Assembly (NCBI RefSeq): GCF_001482405.1
Contig: NZ_LPXO01000001.1
Location: 372,001 to 436,000, forward strand
Length of the DNA: 64,000 bases
Source: Pseudoponticoccus marisrubri
GTDB taxonomy: Bacteria > Pseudomonadota > Alphaproteobacteria > Rhodobacterales > Rhodobacteraceae
Reading direction: 5' to 3'
A program made the position numbers and the translations under genes. Under the pieces are notes generated by a model. That model saw only the letters and a list, made by a program, of their open reading frames with translations, had not been told where the DNA came from and did no database searches. Every line of letters starts with the position of its first letter. The first letter of the stretch is position 1. Below are positions 27,524-36,389 of this stretch, piece after piece.

Positions 27524-28732
27524 TCAGGTGACGCGCACCGGCAGGCTGGCATAGCCGCGGAACCGCGCCAGCGGCACGCGGGCGGCCGGCCCGTCGGCGG
27601 CCAGAGCCGGGAAACGCCGGACCAGCCGGCCGATTGCGATGCGCCCCTCGACCCGGGCCAGCGTCGCGCCCAGGCAGACATGGATGCCGGTGATGAAGGC
27701 CAGGTGCCGGTTGGGCCGGCGCGTGATGTCCATCCTGTCGGGATCGGCAAAGACCTCGGGGTCGCGGTTCGCCGCCGCGATCGAGGTGTGGATGTAGGTG
27801 CCTTGCGACAGCGTGCCCGAGGCCAGCTCGATCGCCTCGCCCGCAAGCCGGTTGCCGATCTGCAGCGGGCTTTCCAGCCGCAGGAATTCCTCGATGGCCG
27901 GCACGATCAGGTCGGGATCGTCGCGCAGCAGCGCGTGCTGGTCAGGATGGTCCAGCAGCAAACCGATCGCGTTGCCGACAAAGCTGGTCGTCGTCTCGTG
28001 CCCGGCATTGAGCAGGAAGATGCAGTTCTGGATCAGTTCCTCACGCGTCAGGCGCCGGCCCTCATGCTCGCCGAAGATCAGCGCATCCAGCACCTCGCCC
28101 TGGTGGGCGCCGTCCGGGTTCGCACGGCGATGGTCGATCAGGTCGCCCAGGATGGCGCCGAACTCCTCGACCGCGCGGTTGCCCTCGGCCAGCTTGTCGG
28201 GCGGCACGGCGGGGTCCAGCGCACCGAGGATGGCCAGGCTGTAGCCGCGCAGCTGCGCGCGATGCGCCTCGGGGATGCCCAGCATGAACGAGATGATCTC
28301 GGTCGGCAGCACCTTGGCGAAATCCTCGATCAGGTCGAAGCGGCCCATCTCCTCGACCCGGTCCAGCAGCCGGTCGACGATGCCGTCGATCAGCGGCTCG
28401 AACTCGGCCAGCTTGCGCGGCGTGAAGGCGCCCGAGATCAGCTTGCGCACCACCGTGTGATAGGGCGGATCGTTGAAGACCAGCGAGGTGGTGTGATGCG
28501 TCAGAAGCGGGCAGCGACCGAACTTGCGGCCGAACTCCTCGGTCTTGTCGGACAGCATGTCACGGCTCTGGTAGACCTTCAGCACATCCGCATGGCGCGT
28601 CAGAAAGACCGAGCCGTCGACATTGCGATGCAGAGGATCCTGCGCGCGCAGGGCGTGCAGCGTGGGGTGCGGGTCCTCGATGAACTCCGGCCCGATGCTG
28701 GCCAGATCGAACCGCGTGACGTCCAGTGCCAT
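27524..28732 (-). CDS. Cytochrome P450
   Basis: 402-residue soluble bacterial class I P450. The oxygen-binding I-helix motif AGHETT is at 243-248, ExxR (EFLR) at 282-285, and the heme loop [10 protein letters not shown] at 346-355 with proximal Cys353. It resembles CYP-type hydroxylases of small molecules; the substrate is unknown. GGAGG lies 8 bases before the ATG. No ferredoxin or reductase gene is adjacent. It sits inside the spc ribosomal cluster on the same strand, behind a terminator after rpmD and before a new promoter for rplO, so it is an inserted independent unit. Confidence 0.96.
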   Translation of the reverse strand: MALDVTRFDLASIGPEFIEDPHPTLHALRAQDPLHRNVDGSVFLTRHADVLKVYQSRDMLSDKTEEFGRKFGRCPLLTHHTTSLVFNDPPYHTVVRKLISGAFTPRKLAEFEPLIDGIVDRLLDRVEEMGRFDLIEDFAKVLPTEIISFMLGIPEAHRAQLRGYSLAILGALDPAVPPDKLAEGNRAVEEFGAILGDLIDHRRANPDGAHQGEVLDALIFGEHEGRRLTREELIQNCIFLLNAGHETTTSFVGNAIGLLLDHPDQHALLRDDPDLIVPAIEEFLRLESPLQIGNRLAGEAIELASGTLSQGTYIHTSIAAANRDPEVFADPDRMDITRRPNRHLAFITGIHVCLGATLARVEGRIAIGRLVRRFPALAADGPAARVPLARFRGYASLPVRVT

Positions 28733-28931
28733 GTCATGATCCTCCCGCCAGAAGACTGGGGGAGGATCGTTGCAGGTGCAAGTGCTTTGGCGGAGCGTTG
28801 TCGGGACAGCTCGCCCGGCGCGTTTTGCCTCTGCGGCACCGCCGTGCCGCCAGTGCCGACCGGGTGGTGCCGGGCGGCAGCCCGGACCGGGACAATTGGT
28901 CACGCCGTCACGAAACCACGCAAGGTTCAAG

Positions 28932-28965
28932 AAAAAGCGCCCGCCGGAGGACCGACGGGCGCTTT
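28932..28965 (-). terminator. Intrinsic terminator after rpmD
   Basis: On the minus strand, 53 bases past the rpmD stop, a 14-bp stem (AAAGCGCCCG... with one mismatch) is followed by TTTTTC. It ends the rpmC-rpmD ribosomal unit before the P450 gene. The rest of the 28733-29017 gap is GC-rich and I see no further feature. Confidence 0.8.
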
Positions 28966-29017
28966 CAAAATCATGTGGGCGGGGCGTTCTGCCGAATGGT
29001 GATCGCCCCGCGCGGGT

Positions 29018-29206
29018 TCAGCCGCGCTCTTCCACGATCTCGACCAGATGCGGGATCTTGTTGATCATGCCGCGGATCGCGGGCGTGTCTTCCAGCTCGC
29101 GGGTGCGGTTCATCTTGTTGAGACCGAGGCCGATCAGCGTCTTGCGCTGGATCTCGGGACGGCGGATCGGAGAGCCGATCTGCTTGACGACGATGGTCTT
29201 TGCCAT
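29018..29206 (-). CDS. rpmD: 50S ribosomal protein L30
   Basis: 62-residue large-subunit protein with the family pattern [13 protein letters not shown] and [21 protein letters not shown]. The length is normal for the bacterial form. It follows rpsE by 3 bases and is last in its unit, ahead of a terminator and the P450 gene. Confidence 0.99.
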   Translation of the reverse strand: MAKTIVVKQIGSPIRRPEIQRKTLIGLGLNKMNRTRELEDTPAIRGMINKIPHLVEIVEERG

Positions 29207-29209
29207 GGA

Positions 29210-29806
29210 TCAGGCCTCCTCGGCGACGTGGGTTTCCTGCGACGAGCCGGCCGGGTTCTCATCCCGCTTGGGCAGGATGTCGGCGACCTTCTTGCCGCGA
29301 CGCTGGGCCACGTTCCGCGGGCTCTGCTGGAAGCGCAGTGCGTCCAGCGTGGCGTGGATCATGGCATAGGGGTTCTGCGACCCGGTCGACTTGGCGACCA
29401 CGTCCTGAACACCCAGCATCTCGAAGACGGCGCGCATCGGGCCGCCCGCGATGATCCCGGTACCCTGCGGCGCGGTGCGCAGCGTCACCTTGCCGGCACC
29501 GTGATGGCCGTGGCCGTCATGGTGCAGGGTGCGGCCTTCCTTCAGGGGCACGCGCATCATCTTGCGCTTGGCCTGTTCGGTGGCCTTGCGGATGGCCTCG
29601 GGGACCTCCTTGGCCTTGCCCTTGCCGAAGCCGACACGGCCCTTCTGGTCGCCCACGACCACCAGCGCCGCGAAGCCGAAGCGCTTGCCGCCCTTCACCG
29701 TCTTCGAGACGCGGTTGATCGCGACGAGGCGATCGGCGAATTCGGGCGTTTCGTCGCGGTCACGACGGCCGCGGCCGCCCCCGCGATTGTTGTCACGTTC
29801 TGCCAT
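29210..29806 (-). CDS. rpsE: 30S ribosomal protein S5
   Basis: 198-residue decoding-fidelity protein. An N-terminal Arg/Gly-rich region ([13 protein letters not shown]) precedes the double-stranded RNA-binding fold [19 protein letters not shown] and the C-terminal domain with [16 protein letters not shown]. The start is chosen at MAERDNN with AAGGA 7 bases upstream. A C-terminal acidic tail extends beyond the core. It is upstream of rpmD. Confidence 0.99.
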   Translation of the reverse strand: MAERDNNRGGGRGRRDRDETPEFADRLVAINRVSKTVKGGKRFGFAALVVVGDQKGRVGFGKGKAKEVPEAIRKATEQAKRKMMRVPLKEGRTLHHDGHGHHGAGKVTLRTAPQGTGIIAGGPMRAVFEMLGVQDVVAKSTGSQNPYAMIHATLDALRFQQSPRNVAQRRGKKVADILPKRDENPAGSSQETHVAEEA

Positions 29807-29943
29807 TTGGCAATCCTTCATGCATGGCGCCACCGGCACCTGTCTGTCTCAATCGAAGTGACGCGCCACGGGGCGCATCCCCGATCATCGAGGCGTTTCC
29901 GCCTGCGCTGTGGTGCAGGATGGGCCGAGGCCCATCCCGCGCT

Positions 29944-30303
29944 TCAGATCTTCAGCCCGGCTTCACGGGCAGCGTCGGCCAGAGCCTTCACCTTGCCGTG
30001 AAACAGGAAGCCGCCGCGGTCGAAATAGGCCTCTTCCACGCCGGCCGCCTTGGCACGCTCGGCAATGGTGCTGCCGATCTTGCTGGCCGCCTCGAGGTTG
30101 TTCTGACCGACCAGGCCGAGGCTCGGCTCCAGCGTCGAGGCCGCGGCGACCGTGCGGCCGGCCACGTCGTCGATGAGCTGCACCGAGATGTTCTTGTTCG
30201 AGCGATGCACGCTGAGGCGCATGCGCCCGGCATTGCTCTTGCGAAGCTTGTTCCGGACGCGCAGGCGGCGCTTCTGGAACAGTTGACGTTTACTGTTTGC
30301 CAT
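29944..30303 (-). CDS. rplR: 50S ribosomal protein L18
   Basis: 119-residue 5S rRNA-binding protein. It has [25 protein letters not shown] and the ending [24 protein letters not shown], both diagnostic. It follows rplF by 12 bases; a 137-base gap to rpsE shows no obvious signal. Confidence 0.99.
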   Translation of the reverse strand: MANSKRQLFQKRRLRVRNKLRKSNAGRMRLSVHRSNKNISVQLIDDVAGRTVAAASTLEPSLGLVGQNNLEAASKIGSTIAERAKAAGVEEAYFDRGGFLFHGKVKALADAAREAGLKI

Positions 30304-30315
30304 GTCCTTGCGTCC

Positions 30316-30849
30316 TTACTTCTTCTTGCCTTCCTTCTGGAAGATGTACTCGCCCTTGTAGCGGATACCCTTCCCCTTGTACGGCTCCGGCCGCCGCCAG
30401 TCGCGGATATTGGCCGCGACCTGGCCCACCTGCTGGGCATCATGCCCTTCGATGATGACCTCGGTCGGCTTCGGGCAGGTGATCGTGATGCCGTCGGGGA
30501 TCTGGAAGTCCACGTCGTGGCTCAGGCCCAGGTTCAGCTTCAGGACATTGCCCTGCAGCTGCGCCCGGTAACCGACGCCCTGGATTTCCAGTTCCTTCTT
30601 GAAGGTGTTCTGCACGCCATGCACGAGGTTCGCCACGATGGTGCGCGACATGCCCCATTGCTGGCGGGCCCGCTTGGACGACCCGCGCGGGGTCACCGAA
30701 ACGGCGTTTTCCTCGACGGTCAGCGTGACGTCATCGGTGGCCGTGAAGCTCTGGGTGCCCTTGGGCCCCTTCACCTCGATGGTCTGGCCGGAGACGCTGG
30801 CCGACACGCCCGAAGGCAGTTCGACAGGCTTTTTCCCAATACGAGACAT
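30316..30849 (-). CDS. rplF: 50S ribosomal protein L6
   Basis: 177-residue large-subunit protein with [15 protein letters not shown] at the start and the C-terminal [14 protein letters not shown] signature. AAGGAGG 7 bases before the second of two close ATGs fixes the start. It is upstream of rplR. Confidence 0.99.
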   Translation of the reverse strand: MSRIGKKPVELPSGVSASVSGQTIEVKGPKGTQSFTATDDVTLTVEENAVSVTPRGSSKRARQQWGMSRTIVANLVHGVQNTFKKELEIQGVGYRAQLQGNVLKLNLGLSHDVDFQIPDGITITCPKPTEVIIEGHDAQQVGQVAANIRDWRRPEPYKGKGIRYKGEYIFQKEGKKK

Positions 30850-30861
30850 CGGCAAGCCTCC

Positions 30862-31254
30862 TTAGAATACCGTGCAAAGCACTTCGCCGCCGACATTGGC
30901 TGCGCGTGCATTTGCATCCGACATCACACCCTTGGGGGTGGAGACAATCGACACGCCCAGGCCCTGGCGGACCTGCGGGATGTCATTGACGCCCATGTAG
31001 ACGCGGCGGCCGGGCTTGGAGACCCGCTTGAGTTCGCGAATGACGGGGGCGCCGTCGAAATACTTGAGGCTGATCTCGAGCGTCGGGTGACCGCGCCCGT
31101 CCGTGCCGGGCTCGTAGCCGCGGATATAGCCTTCGTCCGCCAGCACGTCGAGCACCCAGGCACGCACCTTGGAGGCCGGGGTCGAGACGGTGGACTTGCC
31201 ACGCATGCCCGCGTTGCGGATACGGGTGAGCATATCGCCGATAGGATCGTTCAT
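30862..31254 (-). CDS. rpsH: 30S ribosomal protein S8
   Basis: 130-residue 16S rRNA-binding protein, in E. coli the translational repressor of the spc operon. It shows [19 protein letters not shown] and the C-terminal [20 protein letters not shown]. The length is normal. It lies between rpsN and rplF. Confidence 0.99.
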   Translation of the reverse strand: MNDPIGDMLTRIRNAGMRGKSTVSTPASKVRAWVLDVLADEGYIRGYEPGTDGRGHPTLEISLKYFDGAPVIRELKRVSKPGRRVYMGVNDIPQVRQGLGVSIVSTPKGVMSDANARAANVGGEVLCTVF

Positions 31255-31266
31255 CTCATACCCTCC

Positions 31267-31572
31267 TTACCAGCTCGACTTCACGACGCCCGGAAGCTTG
31301 CCGTTCGAGCCGAGGTCGCGCAGGGCGATACGGCTGATCTTGAGCTTGCGGTAGTACGCGTGCGGACGGCCCGTGAGCTGGCAGCGGTTGTGCAGCCGGG
31401 TCGGCGACGAGTTGCGCGGCAGTTTCGCCAGTTTCAGACGCGCCTTGAAGCGCTCTTCCATCGGCTTGGATTCGTCGGTCGCGATCTCTTTGAGCTCGGC
31501 GCGCTTGGCGGCATACTTCTCCACCAGGCGCTGACGCTTCTTCTCGCGTTCGATCATGGATTTCTTGGCCAT
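31267..31572 (-). CDS. rpsN: 30S ribosomal protein S14 (zinc-free type)
   Basis: 101-residue long-form S14, without the CxxC zinc pairs. It begins [21 protein letters not shown] and carries [18 protein letters not shown] near residues 53-70. The segment [13 protein letters not shown] follows. It is downstream of rplE. Confidence 0.99.
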   Translation of the reverse strand: MAKKSMIEREKKRQRLVEKYAAKRAELKEIATDESKPMEERFKARLKLAKLPRNSSPTRLHNRCQLTGRPHAYYRKLKISRIALRDLGSNGKLPGVVKSSW

Positions 31573-31583
31573 GTCTTGTCCCC

Positions 31584-32165
31584 TTACGCCTTGGTGAACG
31601 GCATGTTGAAATGCGCCAGCAACGCGCGGGCCTGCGCGTCGGCGGAGTGCTCGCCGTATTCCTGGGCGGTCGTGGCGATGATGATGTCCATGCCCCAGAC
31701 CTCGTCGACCTTGTCGAAGTCGATTTCCGGGAAGACGATGTGTTCCTTCAGGCCCATGGCAAAGTTGCCACGACCGTCGAAGGACGGCTTCACGCCGCGG
31801 AAGTCGCGGATGCGCGGCATCGCGATGGTGATCAGCCGGTCCAGGAATTCGTACATGCGCACGTCGCGCAGCGTGACCTTGGCGCCGATGACCATTCCCT
31901 CGCGCAGGCGGAACGGCGCGTGGCTGTGCTTGGCCTTGGTGCCGACGGCCTGCTGGCCGGCGATCTTGGTCAGGTCCTCGACGGCCGACTTGGCCTTCTT
32001 GCTGTCGCGAACGGCCTCGGCGCCGCAGCCGATGTTCAGGACGATCTTGTCCAGGCGCGGAATCGACATGTCGTTGGCATAGCCGAATTCTTCCTTCAGC
32101 TTGGCCTTGATCGTGTCGCGGAACTGCGCCTTGAGCCGCGGGGTGTATGTCTGCGCATCAAGCAT
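31584..32165 (-). CDS. rplE: 50S ribosomal protein L5
   Basis: 193-residue 5S rRNA-binding protein. The core [41 protein letters not shown] and [17 protein letters not shown] are diagnostic. It is slightly longer than E. coli L5 (179), as usual in alphaproteobacteria. The start overlaps the rplX end by 8 bp. Confidence 0.99.
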   Translation of the reverse strand: MLDAQTYTPRLKAQFRDTIKAKLKEEFGYANDMSIPRLDKIVLNIGCGAEAVRDSKKAKSAVEDLTKIAGQQAVGTKAKHSHAPFRLREGMVIGAKVTLRDVRMYEFLDRLITIAMPRIRDFRGVKPSFDGRGNFAMGLKEHIVFPEIDFDKVDEVWGMDIIIATTAQEYGEHSADAQARALLAHFNMPFTKA

Positions 32166-32469
32166 CGATCACGTCTCCCGTGGTCTTGGCGTAGCGAACC
32201 TTCTTGTCGCCTTCCATGCGGAAGCCCACGCGGGTCGGCTTGCCGTTGGCATCGACGAAAGCGAGGTTCGACAGGTCGATCGGCAGCGCCTTGGGCAGGC
32301 GGCCGCCCTGGGCGTTCTGGGTCTGGCGCTGGTGACGGATGGCGACGTTGATGCCGTCCACCACGGCCTTGCCCTCTTTCGGCAGGACCTGGGTGATCTC
32401 GCCGGTCTTGCCCTTGTCCTTGCCGGACAGGACGATGACCTTGTCACCCTTCTTCAGTTTCGCAGCCAT
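32158..32469 (-). CDS. rplX: 50S ribosomal protein L24
   Basis: 103-residue assembly initiator protein with a KOW motif ([20 protein letters not shown]) and the internal QAQGGR-type [15 protein letters not shown]. The start overlaps the rplN stop; the end overlaps rplE. Confidence 0.99.
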   Translation of the reverse strand: MAAKLKKGDKVIVLSGKDKGKTGEITQVLPKEGKAVVDGINVAIRHQRQTQNAQGGRLPKALPIDLSNLAFVDANGKPTRVGFRMEGDKKVRYAKTTGDVIDA

Positions 32470-32837
32470 CAGAGCACCTCCGGAGCCAGCGAGATGATCT
32501 TCATGAAGTTCTTCGCCCGCAGCTCGCGCACGACCGGTCCGAAGATCCGGGTGCCGATGGGCTCGCCGGCATTGTTCAGGATGACGGCGGCGTTGCGGTC
32601 GAAGCGGATGGAGGTGCCATCCTCGCGACGGACCTCCTTGGCGGTGCGCACGACGACGGCCTTGCGGACATCGCCCTTCTTCACGCGACCACGCGGAATG
32701 GCCTCCTTGACGGACACCACGATGATGTCGCCGACCGAGGCGTAGCGGCGGTGCGAGCCGCCCAGAACCTTGATGCACTGAACCTTTCGGGCACCCGAAT
32801 TGTCAGCGACATCCAGATTGGTCTGCATCTGGATCAT
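32469..32837 (-). CDS. rplN: 50S ribosomal protein L14
   Basis: 122-residue large-subunit interface protein: [20 protein letters not shown] at the start, [20 protein letters not shown] and [13 protein letters not shown] later. The length equals the family norm. It lies between rpsQ and rplX. Confidence 0.99.
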   Translation of the reverse strand: MIQMQTNLDVADNSGARKVQCIKVLGGSHRRYASVGDIIVVSVKEAIPRGRVKKGDVRKAVVVRTAKEVRREDGTSIRFDRNAAVILNNAGEPIGTRIFGPVVRELRAKNFMKIISLAPEVL

Positions 32838-32937
32838 GTGTTTTCTCCCGACGTCCCGGGCCGCTCTTCAGAGAACATTGACCCGGGGGTTTCGTATATC
32901 ATCCGGGGCCGCGCAGGTCGGCCCCGGCAGGCACGCC

Positions 32938-33261
32938 TCAGTGGGCGGCTTCTGCTTCGTGTGCGGCCTCTTCGATCTTCTGAGCCTCGGCGGCGGCTTC
33001 CGCGCGCATCCGGTTGTGCTCGTCCAGCATCTCGGGCGTCATGACTTCCCAGCGCTTGGTCTTGGACTTGGGCGCGCATTCGCGGATCATGACGAAATCG
33101 CCGACGTTGAAGGCCTCGCCCTCGTCATGGGCGCGGTACTTCTTGGACTTCTTGATGGTCTTCTGCAGCACGGGGTGCTTGAAACGGCGGACCACCTGCA
33201 CGGTGACGGTCTGGCTGTTGGCGGTGGAGGTCACGGTGCCTTGCAGGATTCTCTTGGGCAT
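32938..33261 (-). CDS. rpsQ: 30S ribosomal protein S17 with C-terminal extension
   Basis: 107 residues. The OB-fold core ([13 protein letters not shown] through [21 protein letters not shown]) matches S17, which binds 16S helix 11. The usual length is 75-85; here about 25 extra residues form an Ala/Glu-rich helix ([21 protein letters not shown]). It follows rpmC by 4 bases. Confidence 0.99.
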   Translation of the reverse strand: MPKRILQGTVTSTANSQTVTVQVVRRFKHPVLQKTIKKSKKYRAHDEGEAFNVGDFVMIRECAPKSKTKRWEVMTPEMLDEHNRMRAEAAAEAQKIEEAAHEAEAAH

Positions 33262-33265
33262 GTCG

Positions 33266-33472
33266 TCAGGCCTCCGCTGCGGCCCCACGGGCCTTTTCGT
33301 TCAGGACGGTCTTGACCCGGGCCACGTCGCGGCGGACCTGGCGCATGCGGGCGGTGTTTTCCGACTGGCCGGTGGCCGCCTGGAAACGGAGGTTGAAGGC
33401 CTCCTTCTTGAGCTGGACAAGCGCGTCCCGGAGTTCGTCCGGGGTCTTGTCACGGAGTTCGTGGGCGTTCAT
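33266..33472 (-). CDS. rpmC: 50S ribosomal protein L29
   Basis: 68-residue two-helix protein near the exit tunnel: [20 protein letters not shown] and [23 protein letters not shown] precedes the ATG. It is first in its unit, with a promoter at 33566-33594. In standard S10 operons it directly follows rplP; here 2.5 kb of other genes separate them. Confidence 0.99.
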   Translation of the reverse strand: MNAHELRDKTPDELRDALVQLKKEAFNLRFQAATGQSENTARMRQVRRDVARVKTVLNEKARGAAAEA

Positions 33473-33565
33473 GCGCCTCTCCTTTGTTGCAACATCACCG
33501 GTAGGCCCCTGCCTGCGTACATGCAGGGTCACCCTGATTCCGGTGGAGTCCGTGGATGAGAGGCG

Positions 33566-33594
33566 CGCATACGACGGACGCCCGCGTTTTGCAA
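33566..33594 (-). promoter_or_regulatory. Sigma70-type promoter of the rpmC-rpmD unit
   Basis: TTGCAA (33589-33594), 17 bases and TATGCG (33566-33571) on the minus strand, with a leader of about 85 nt before rpmC. It fits the need for a restart after the inserted genes. It is back to back with the putative promoter of the PRC-barrel gene. Confidence 0.6.
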
Positions 33595-33631
33595 CCCCAA
33601 ACCGACCGACGCCACGGAAAGCAGGCGCTGC

Positions 33632-33657
33632 GGAACATTGCCGCGGGGGGCCGTGTT
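33632..33657 (+). promoter_or_regulatory. EcfG-like promoter of the PRC-barrel gene (near match)
   Basis: GGAAC (33632-33636), 17 bases and TGTT (33654-33657), one base from the EcfG consensus CGTT. It ends 32 bases before the start codon. PRC-barrel proteins are frequent general-stress genes in alphaproteobacteria, which adds some weight. Confidence 0.4.
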
Positions 33658-33689
33658 GAGGGGCCAGAAGCCAATAAGGAGGCAACGAC

Positions 33690-34202
33690 ATGAAACGCAT
33701 CTTTGCAAGCACCCTCGCACTCGCCATCGGCACCACCGGCGCGATCGCCGGCAGCCACAGCACCGACGGCGAGATGAAAGCCGAAGGCGACATGGCGACC
33801 GAAACGCACATGTCGGATGGCACCAACGCGATGCCCATTACCGAGATGGACGGCGCCGAGCTGATCCGCACCCGCGACATCACCGGCGGCGACATCTACA
33901 CCATGAACGAAGCCAATGACGAAGGCTCGGCATGGGACGCAGACACCATGTATACCGAGGTCGGCGCCGAATGGAACGACATCGGCGAGATCGAGGACCT
34001 GGTGCTGTCGAAGGACGGCAAGATCATCGGCATCGTGGCCGAGGTCGGCGGGTTCCTCGACATCGGTGACAAGCACGTGGTGATCGACGTGAGCGACCTG
34101 AAGCTCGTCCCGGTCGACAACATGACCTACGCCTATGTCACGCGCCTCAACGAGGAAGACCTCGAGGCGATGGAAGGCGTCGATGAAGGCTATTGGAACT
34201 GA
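33690..34202 (+). CDS. Periplasmic PRC-barrel domain protein
   Basis: 170 residues. The signal peptide covers about residues 1-20 ([20 protein letters not shown]). An acidic Met/Glu/Asp-rich spacer follows, then a PRC-barrel domain from about residue 55: [65 protein letters not shown]-barrels bind RNA, proteins or membranes; secreted ones are usually stress-induced with unknown partners. AAGGAGG precedes the ATG. It is opposite in strand to the surrounding ribosomal genes and has its own terminator. Confidence 0.9.
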   Translation: MKRIFASTLALAIGTTGAIAGSHSTDGEMKAEGDMATETHMSDGTNAMPITEMDGAELIRTRDITGGDIYTMNEANDEGSAWDADTMYTEVGAEWNDIGEIEDLVLSKDGKIIGIVAEVGGFLDIGDKHVVIDVSDLKLVPVDNMTYAYVTRLNEEDLEAMEGVDEGYWN

Positions 34203-34228
34203 GGCGTCACACGCCTTTGATCCCGAAG

Positions 34229-34257
34229 GGCGCGGCACATCTGTGCCGCGCCTTTTT
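34229..34257 (+). terminator. Intrinsic terminator of the PRC-barrel gene
   Basis: 11-bp perfect stem (GGCGCGGCACA/TGTGCCGCGCC), 2-base loop and TTTTT, starting 27 bases after the PRC-barrel stop. Confidence 0.85.
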
Positions 34258-34282
34258 CATGGGCCCCTGCCCCGGCCCGGGC

Positions 34283-34981
34283 TCAGGCCCCGAACCGCGA
34301 CCGACTTAGCCGCGCCAAGTGTTCGTCGCGAAGCGCATCAGGGTGAACGACGCCCAGTTGAGCTGGCATTTCCGGCAGCTCGAGGAGCTTCGCAATGGCA
34401 AATCGATGGTTGCCACCACCGCTGCGCAGACAACTGCCGTCGCGCGCTAGGTGCACTAACACCGCCCCGTGTTCGCGCCTGTAGTAGGCATTCGGAAGTT
34501 CGTGCATCCGCAGCAGTCGGCCGCGAACCTTGGTTTCGGCGAAGATCCGGTCGAGACGAGCGTAGCGCTCCCTGACCTCTTCGATGGTTCGGCATTCGTC
34601 CGGCGCCTCGCCTCTGGAGATTTTTGCCAACATGTCCTGGAAAACCGGGGTCTCTTCCCAATCCGCTCCTTCGACCCACCGCATGCGGCAACTGGTATAT
34701 TTGCGGCTGCCGCTTACGGGTTTTCGCGAGAGATCCCAGTCGCCGCTCAGAACGCGCCCGCTGGACTGCCGCCTCAACCGCATGCCCCGGCGTGGAGCGC
34801 AGCTCTCAGTGATGGTTCGCGGATCCGGGAAGATCGCCATGTCGGACAACGGGCCATTCGCACCGAACCGCAGGCGGTTGACCCGGTCGCGCAGAGCTTT
34901 CTGGGGACGGTGCGCCTCCACTGCGCGCAGAATGTCCTTCAACACGCCGCTCGGAAGGGCAAGATGGGATATTGCGGCCAC
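34283..34981 (-). CDS. Hypothetical protein with ParB-like GGGNHRFAIAK motif
   Basis: 232 residues from a GTG; the first 60 are doubtful, and an ATG at codon 48 or a later site may be the true start. The rest has recognisable blocks: SGDWDLSRKP, MRWVEGADWEETPVF, a helical RYARLDRIFAE, then LVHLARDGSCLRSGGGNHRFAIAKLLELPEMPAQ. The last block resembles the nucleotide-binding helix of ParB-like proteins. From memory the pattern occurs in uncharacterised proteins near glycan loci. Codon use is less GC-biased than in its neighbours, and the gene is isolated in the break of the S10 operon, both suggesting recent acquisition. Function unknown. Confidence 0.6.
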   Translation of the reverse strand: MAAISHLALPSGVLKDILRAVEAHRPQKALRDRVNRLRFGANGPLSDMAIFPDPRTITESCAPRRGMRLRRQSSGRVLSGDWDLSRKPVSGSRKYTSCRMRWVEGADWEETPVFQDMLAKISRGEAPDECRTIEEVRERYARLDRIFAETKVRGRLLRMHELPNAYYRREHGAVLVHLARDGSCLRSGGGNHRFAIAKLLELPEMPAQLGVVHPDALRDEHLARLSRSRFGA

Positions 34982-35028
34982 TGCGACTCAACCTTCTTTG
35001 TCAGATCATGGAACGGTTACCATCAATT

Positions 35029-35050
35029 CGGTCACGATTGATCGTGACCG
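35029..35050. promoter_or_regulatory. Inverted repeat upstream of the hypothetical gene
   Basis: 10-bp arms CGGTCACGAT and ATCGTGACCG with a 2-base centre, about 50 bases upstream of the GTG of the hypothetical gene. It could be a regulator binding site or a hairpin. It lies in the 34982-35159 gap, where I see no gene. Confidence 0.45.
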
Positions 35051-35159
35051 ACCAAGGGACAAAACGAAACGTCGCGCCGCAACGAAAGCGCGCAAGTCTG
35101 AACGCGCATTGCGCCGGCGTTGCCCTGCGCTTGGAGTTTCGAAGACGGCTTTGACGCTG

Positions 35160-35780
35160 CTATGTCCATTTGTAATTGAAGCTGACGCTGATCCGGTCCT
35201 CTTCGGACATGTTCATCGGCACTTCGTGGCGCAGCCAGCTTTCCCACAGCAGCACCTCGCCCACCTGCGGTTTCTCGTAGACGAAGCTGCGCAGCTCTTC
35301 GCGCGCGCCCTTGCGCCGTGCCGGCGCTCCCATCATGAAGCCCAGACGCGGATCCTCGAGCTTGAGCGCCGAGGTCCCTTCGGGCATCGCGACATAGGTC
35401 GTGCCCGAGATCACCGAATGCGGATGGATGTGCAGCCCGTGGCTGCCGCCTTCGGGCAGGATATTGATCCAGAGATCCTCCAGCTGCAGCGTCTTGTCGC
35501 CAAGGTCGAATTCCAGATCCTCGGCAAAGGCCGCCACGTGCCCGTCCAGCGCCTTGACCACATCCGCGAAGATCGGAAAGCGCCAGGGCAGATCGGTCAG
35601 CGAGGCATAGGAGGTATAGCCGGGATAGCCCTCCGTCTCGCACCAGTCCTGCCCCGCCTCGTCATCCTCGGCGATGGAATAGCAGGACGCGGCCAGCTCG
35701 GCCGGGTCGATGGCGGGTCCGTGCTCGGACAAGGCGGCACGGTAGAGGCGGGTGGCGAAGAGCGAACGAATCTGGGGCAT
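35160..35780 (-). CDS. 2-oxoglutarate/Fe(II) oxygenase-like protein (TIGR02466/PF13759 type)
   Basis: 206-residue protein with the double-stranded beta-helix of Fe(II)/2OG oxygenases. The metal region reads HGLHIHPHSVISGTTYV (His117-His121), the distal His is 185 (LRHEVPMN) and the co-substrate Arg is 196 (RISVSFN). The family has unknown substrates and is frequent in marine bacteria and phages. The start MPQIRSLFATRLY fits the family; upstream codons are not conserved. It is transcribed toward the hypothetical gene and away from the rplP terminator, in the same direction as the ribosomal genes. Confidence 0.88.
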   Translation of the reverse strand: MPQIRSLFATRLYRAALSEHGPAIDPAELAASCYSIAEDDEAGQDWCETEGYPGYTSYASLTDLPWRFPIFADVVKALDGHVAAFAEDLEFDLGDKTLQLEDLWINILPEGGSHGLHIHPHSVISGTTYVAMPEGTSALKLEDPRLGFMMGAPARRKGAREELRSFVYEKPQVGEVLLWESWLRHEVPMNMSEEDRISVSFNYKWT

Positions 35781-35859
35781 GGCCGATCCATACCCACGGC
35801 ACCGGCAGGAGGGAACCGCTTTCGCGCCCTGCCCTCGCGCCGGGACGGGACCGCACAAA

Positions 35860-35889
35860 GAAAAACCCCCGGCGAAGGGACGCCGGAGG
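35860..35889 (-). terminator. Intrinsic terminator after rplP
   Basis: On the minus strand a 9-bp stem (CCTCCGGCG with CGCCGGGGG) and 6-base loop are followed by TTTTTC. It is 81 bases past the rplP stop and ends the rplB-rplP unit ahead of the inserted genes. Confidence 0.9.
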
Positions 35890-35970
35890 TTTCGAATTTT
35901 AAACGGTGCGGGCTTTCATCGCCTTTGCGGACAAAGCCGACTGCCGCCCGCTCGGCGGCAAAACCACCGG

Positions 35971-36384
35971 TTACCAGTCCTCGCGGACCACCACGCGGGT
36001 CTTGATCGGCAGCTTCATCGCGGCCAGGCGCAGGGCCTCGCGTGCGATCTCTTCGTTGACGCCGTCGATCTCGAACATGACGCGGCCGGGCTTGACCTTG
36101 CAGGCCCAGCGGTCGACCGAGCCCTTGCCCTTACCCATACGAACCTCGATGGGCTTGGCGGTCACGGGGGTGTCCGGGAAGATGCGGATCCAGACGCGGC
36201 CCTGACGCTTCATGTGGCGCGTCATGGCACGGCGGGCAGCCTCGATCTGGCGCGCGGTCACGCGCTCGGGCTGGGTCGCCTTCAGGCCATAGGTGCCGAA
36301 GTTCAGGTCGGAGCCGCCCTTGGCCTCGCCCTTGATCCGGCCCTTGTGCATCTTGCGGAATTTGGTGCGCTTAGGCTGAAGCAT
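35971..36384 (-). CDS. rplP: 50S ribosomal protein L16
   Basis: 137-residue protein near the A-site t[22 protein letters not shown] at the start, [19 protein letters not shown] in the middle and [19 protein letters not shown] later. The length is normal. It is downstream of rpsC and, unusually, last in its unit; rpmC is 2.5 kb away. Confidence 0.99.
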   Translation of the reverse strand: MLQPKRTKFRKMHKGRIKGEAKGGSDLNFGTYGLKATQPERVTARQIEAARRAMTRHMKRQGRVWIRIFPDTPVTAKPIEVRMGKGKGSVDRWACKVKPGRVMFEIDGVNEEIAREALRLAAMKLPIKTRVVVREDW

Positions 36385-36389
36385 GACGC

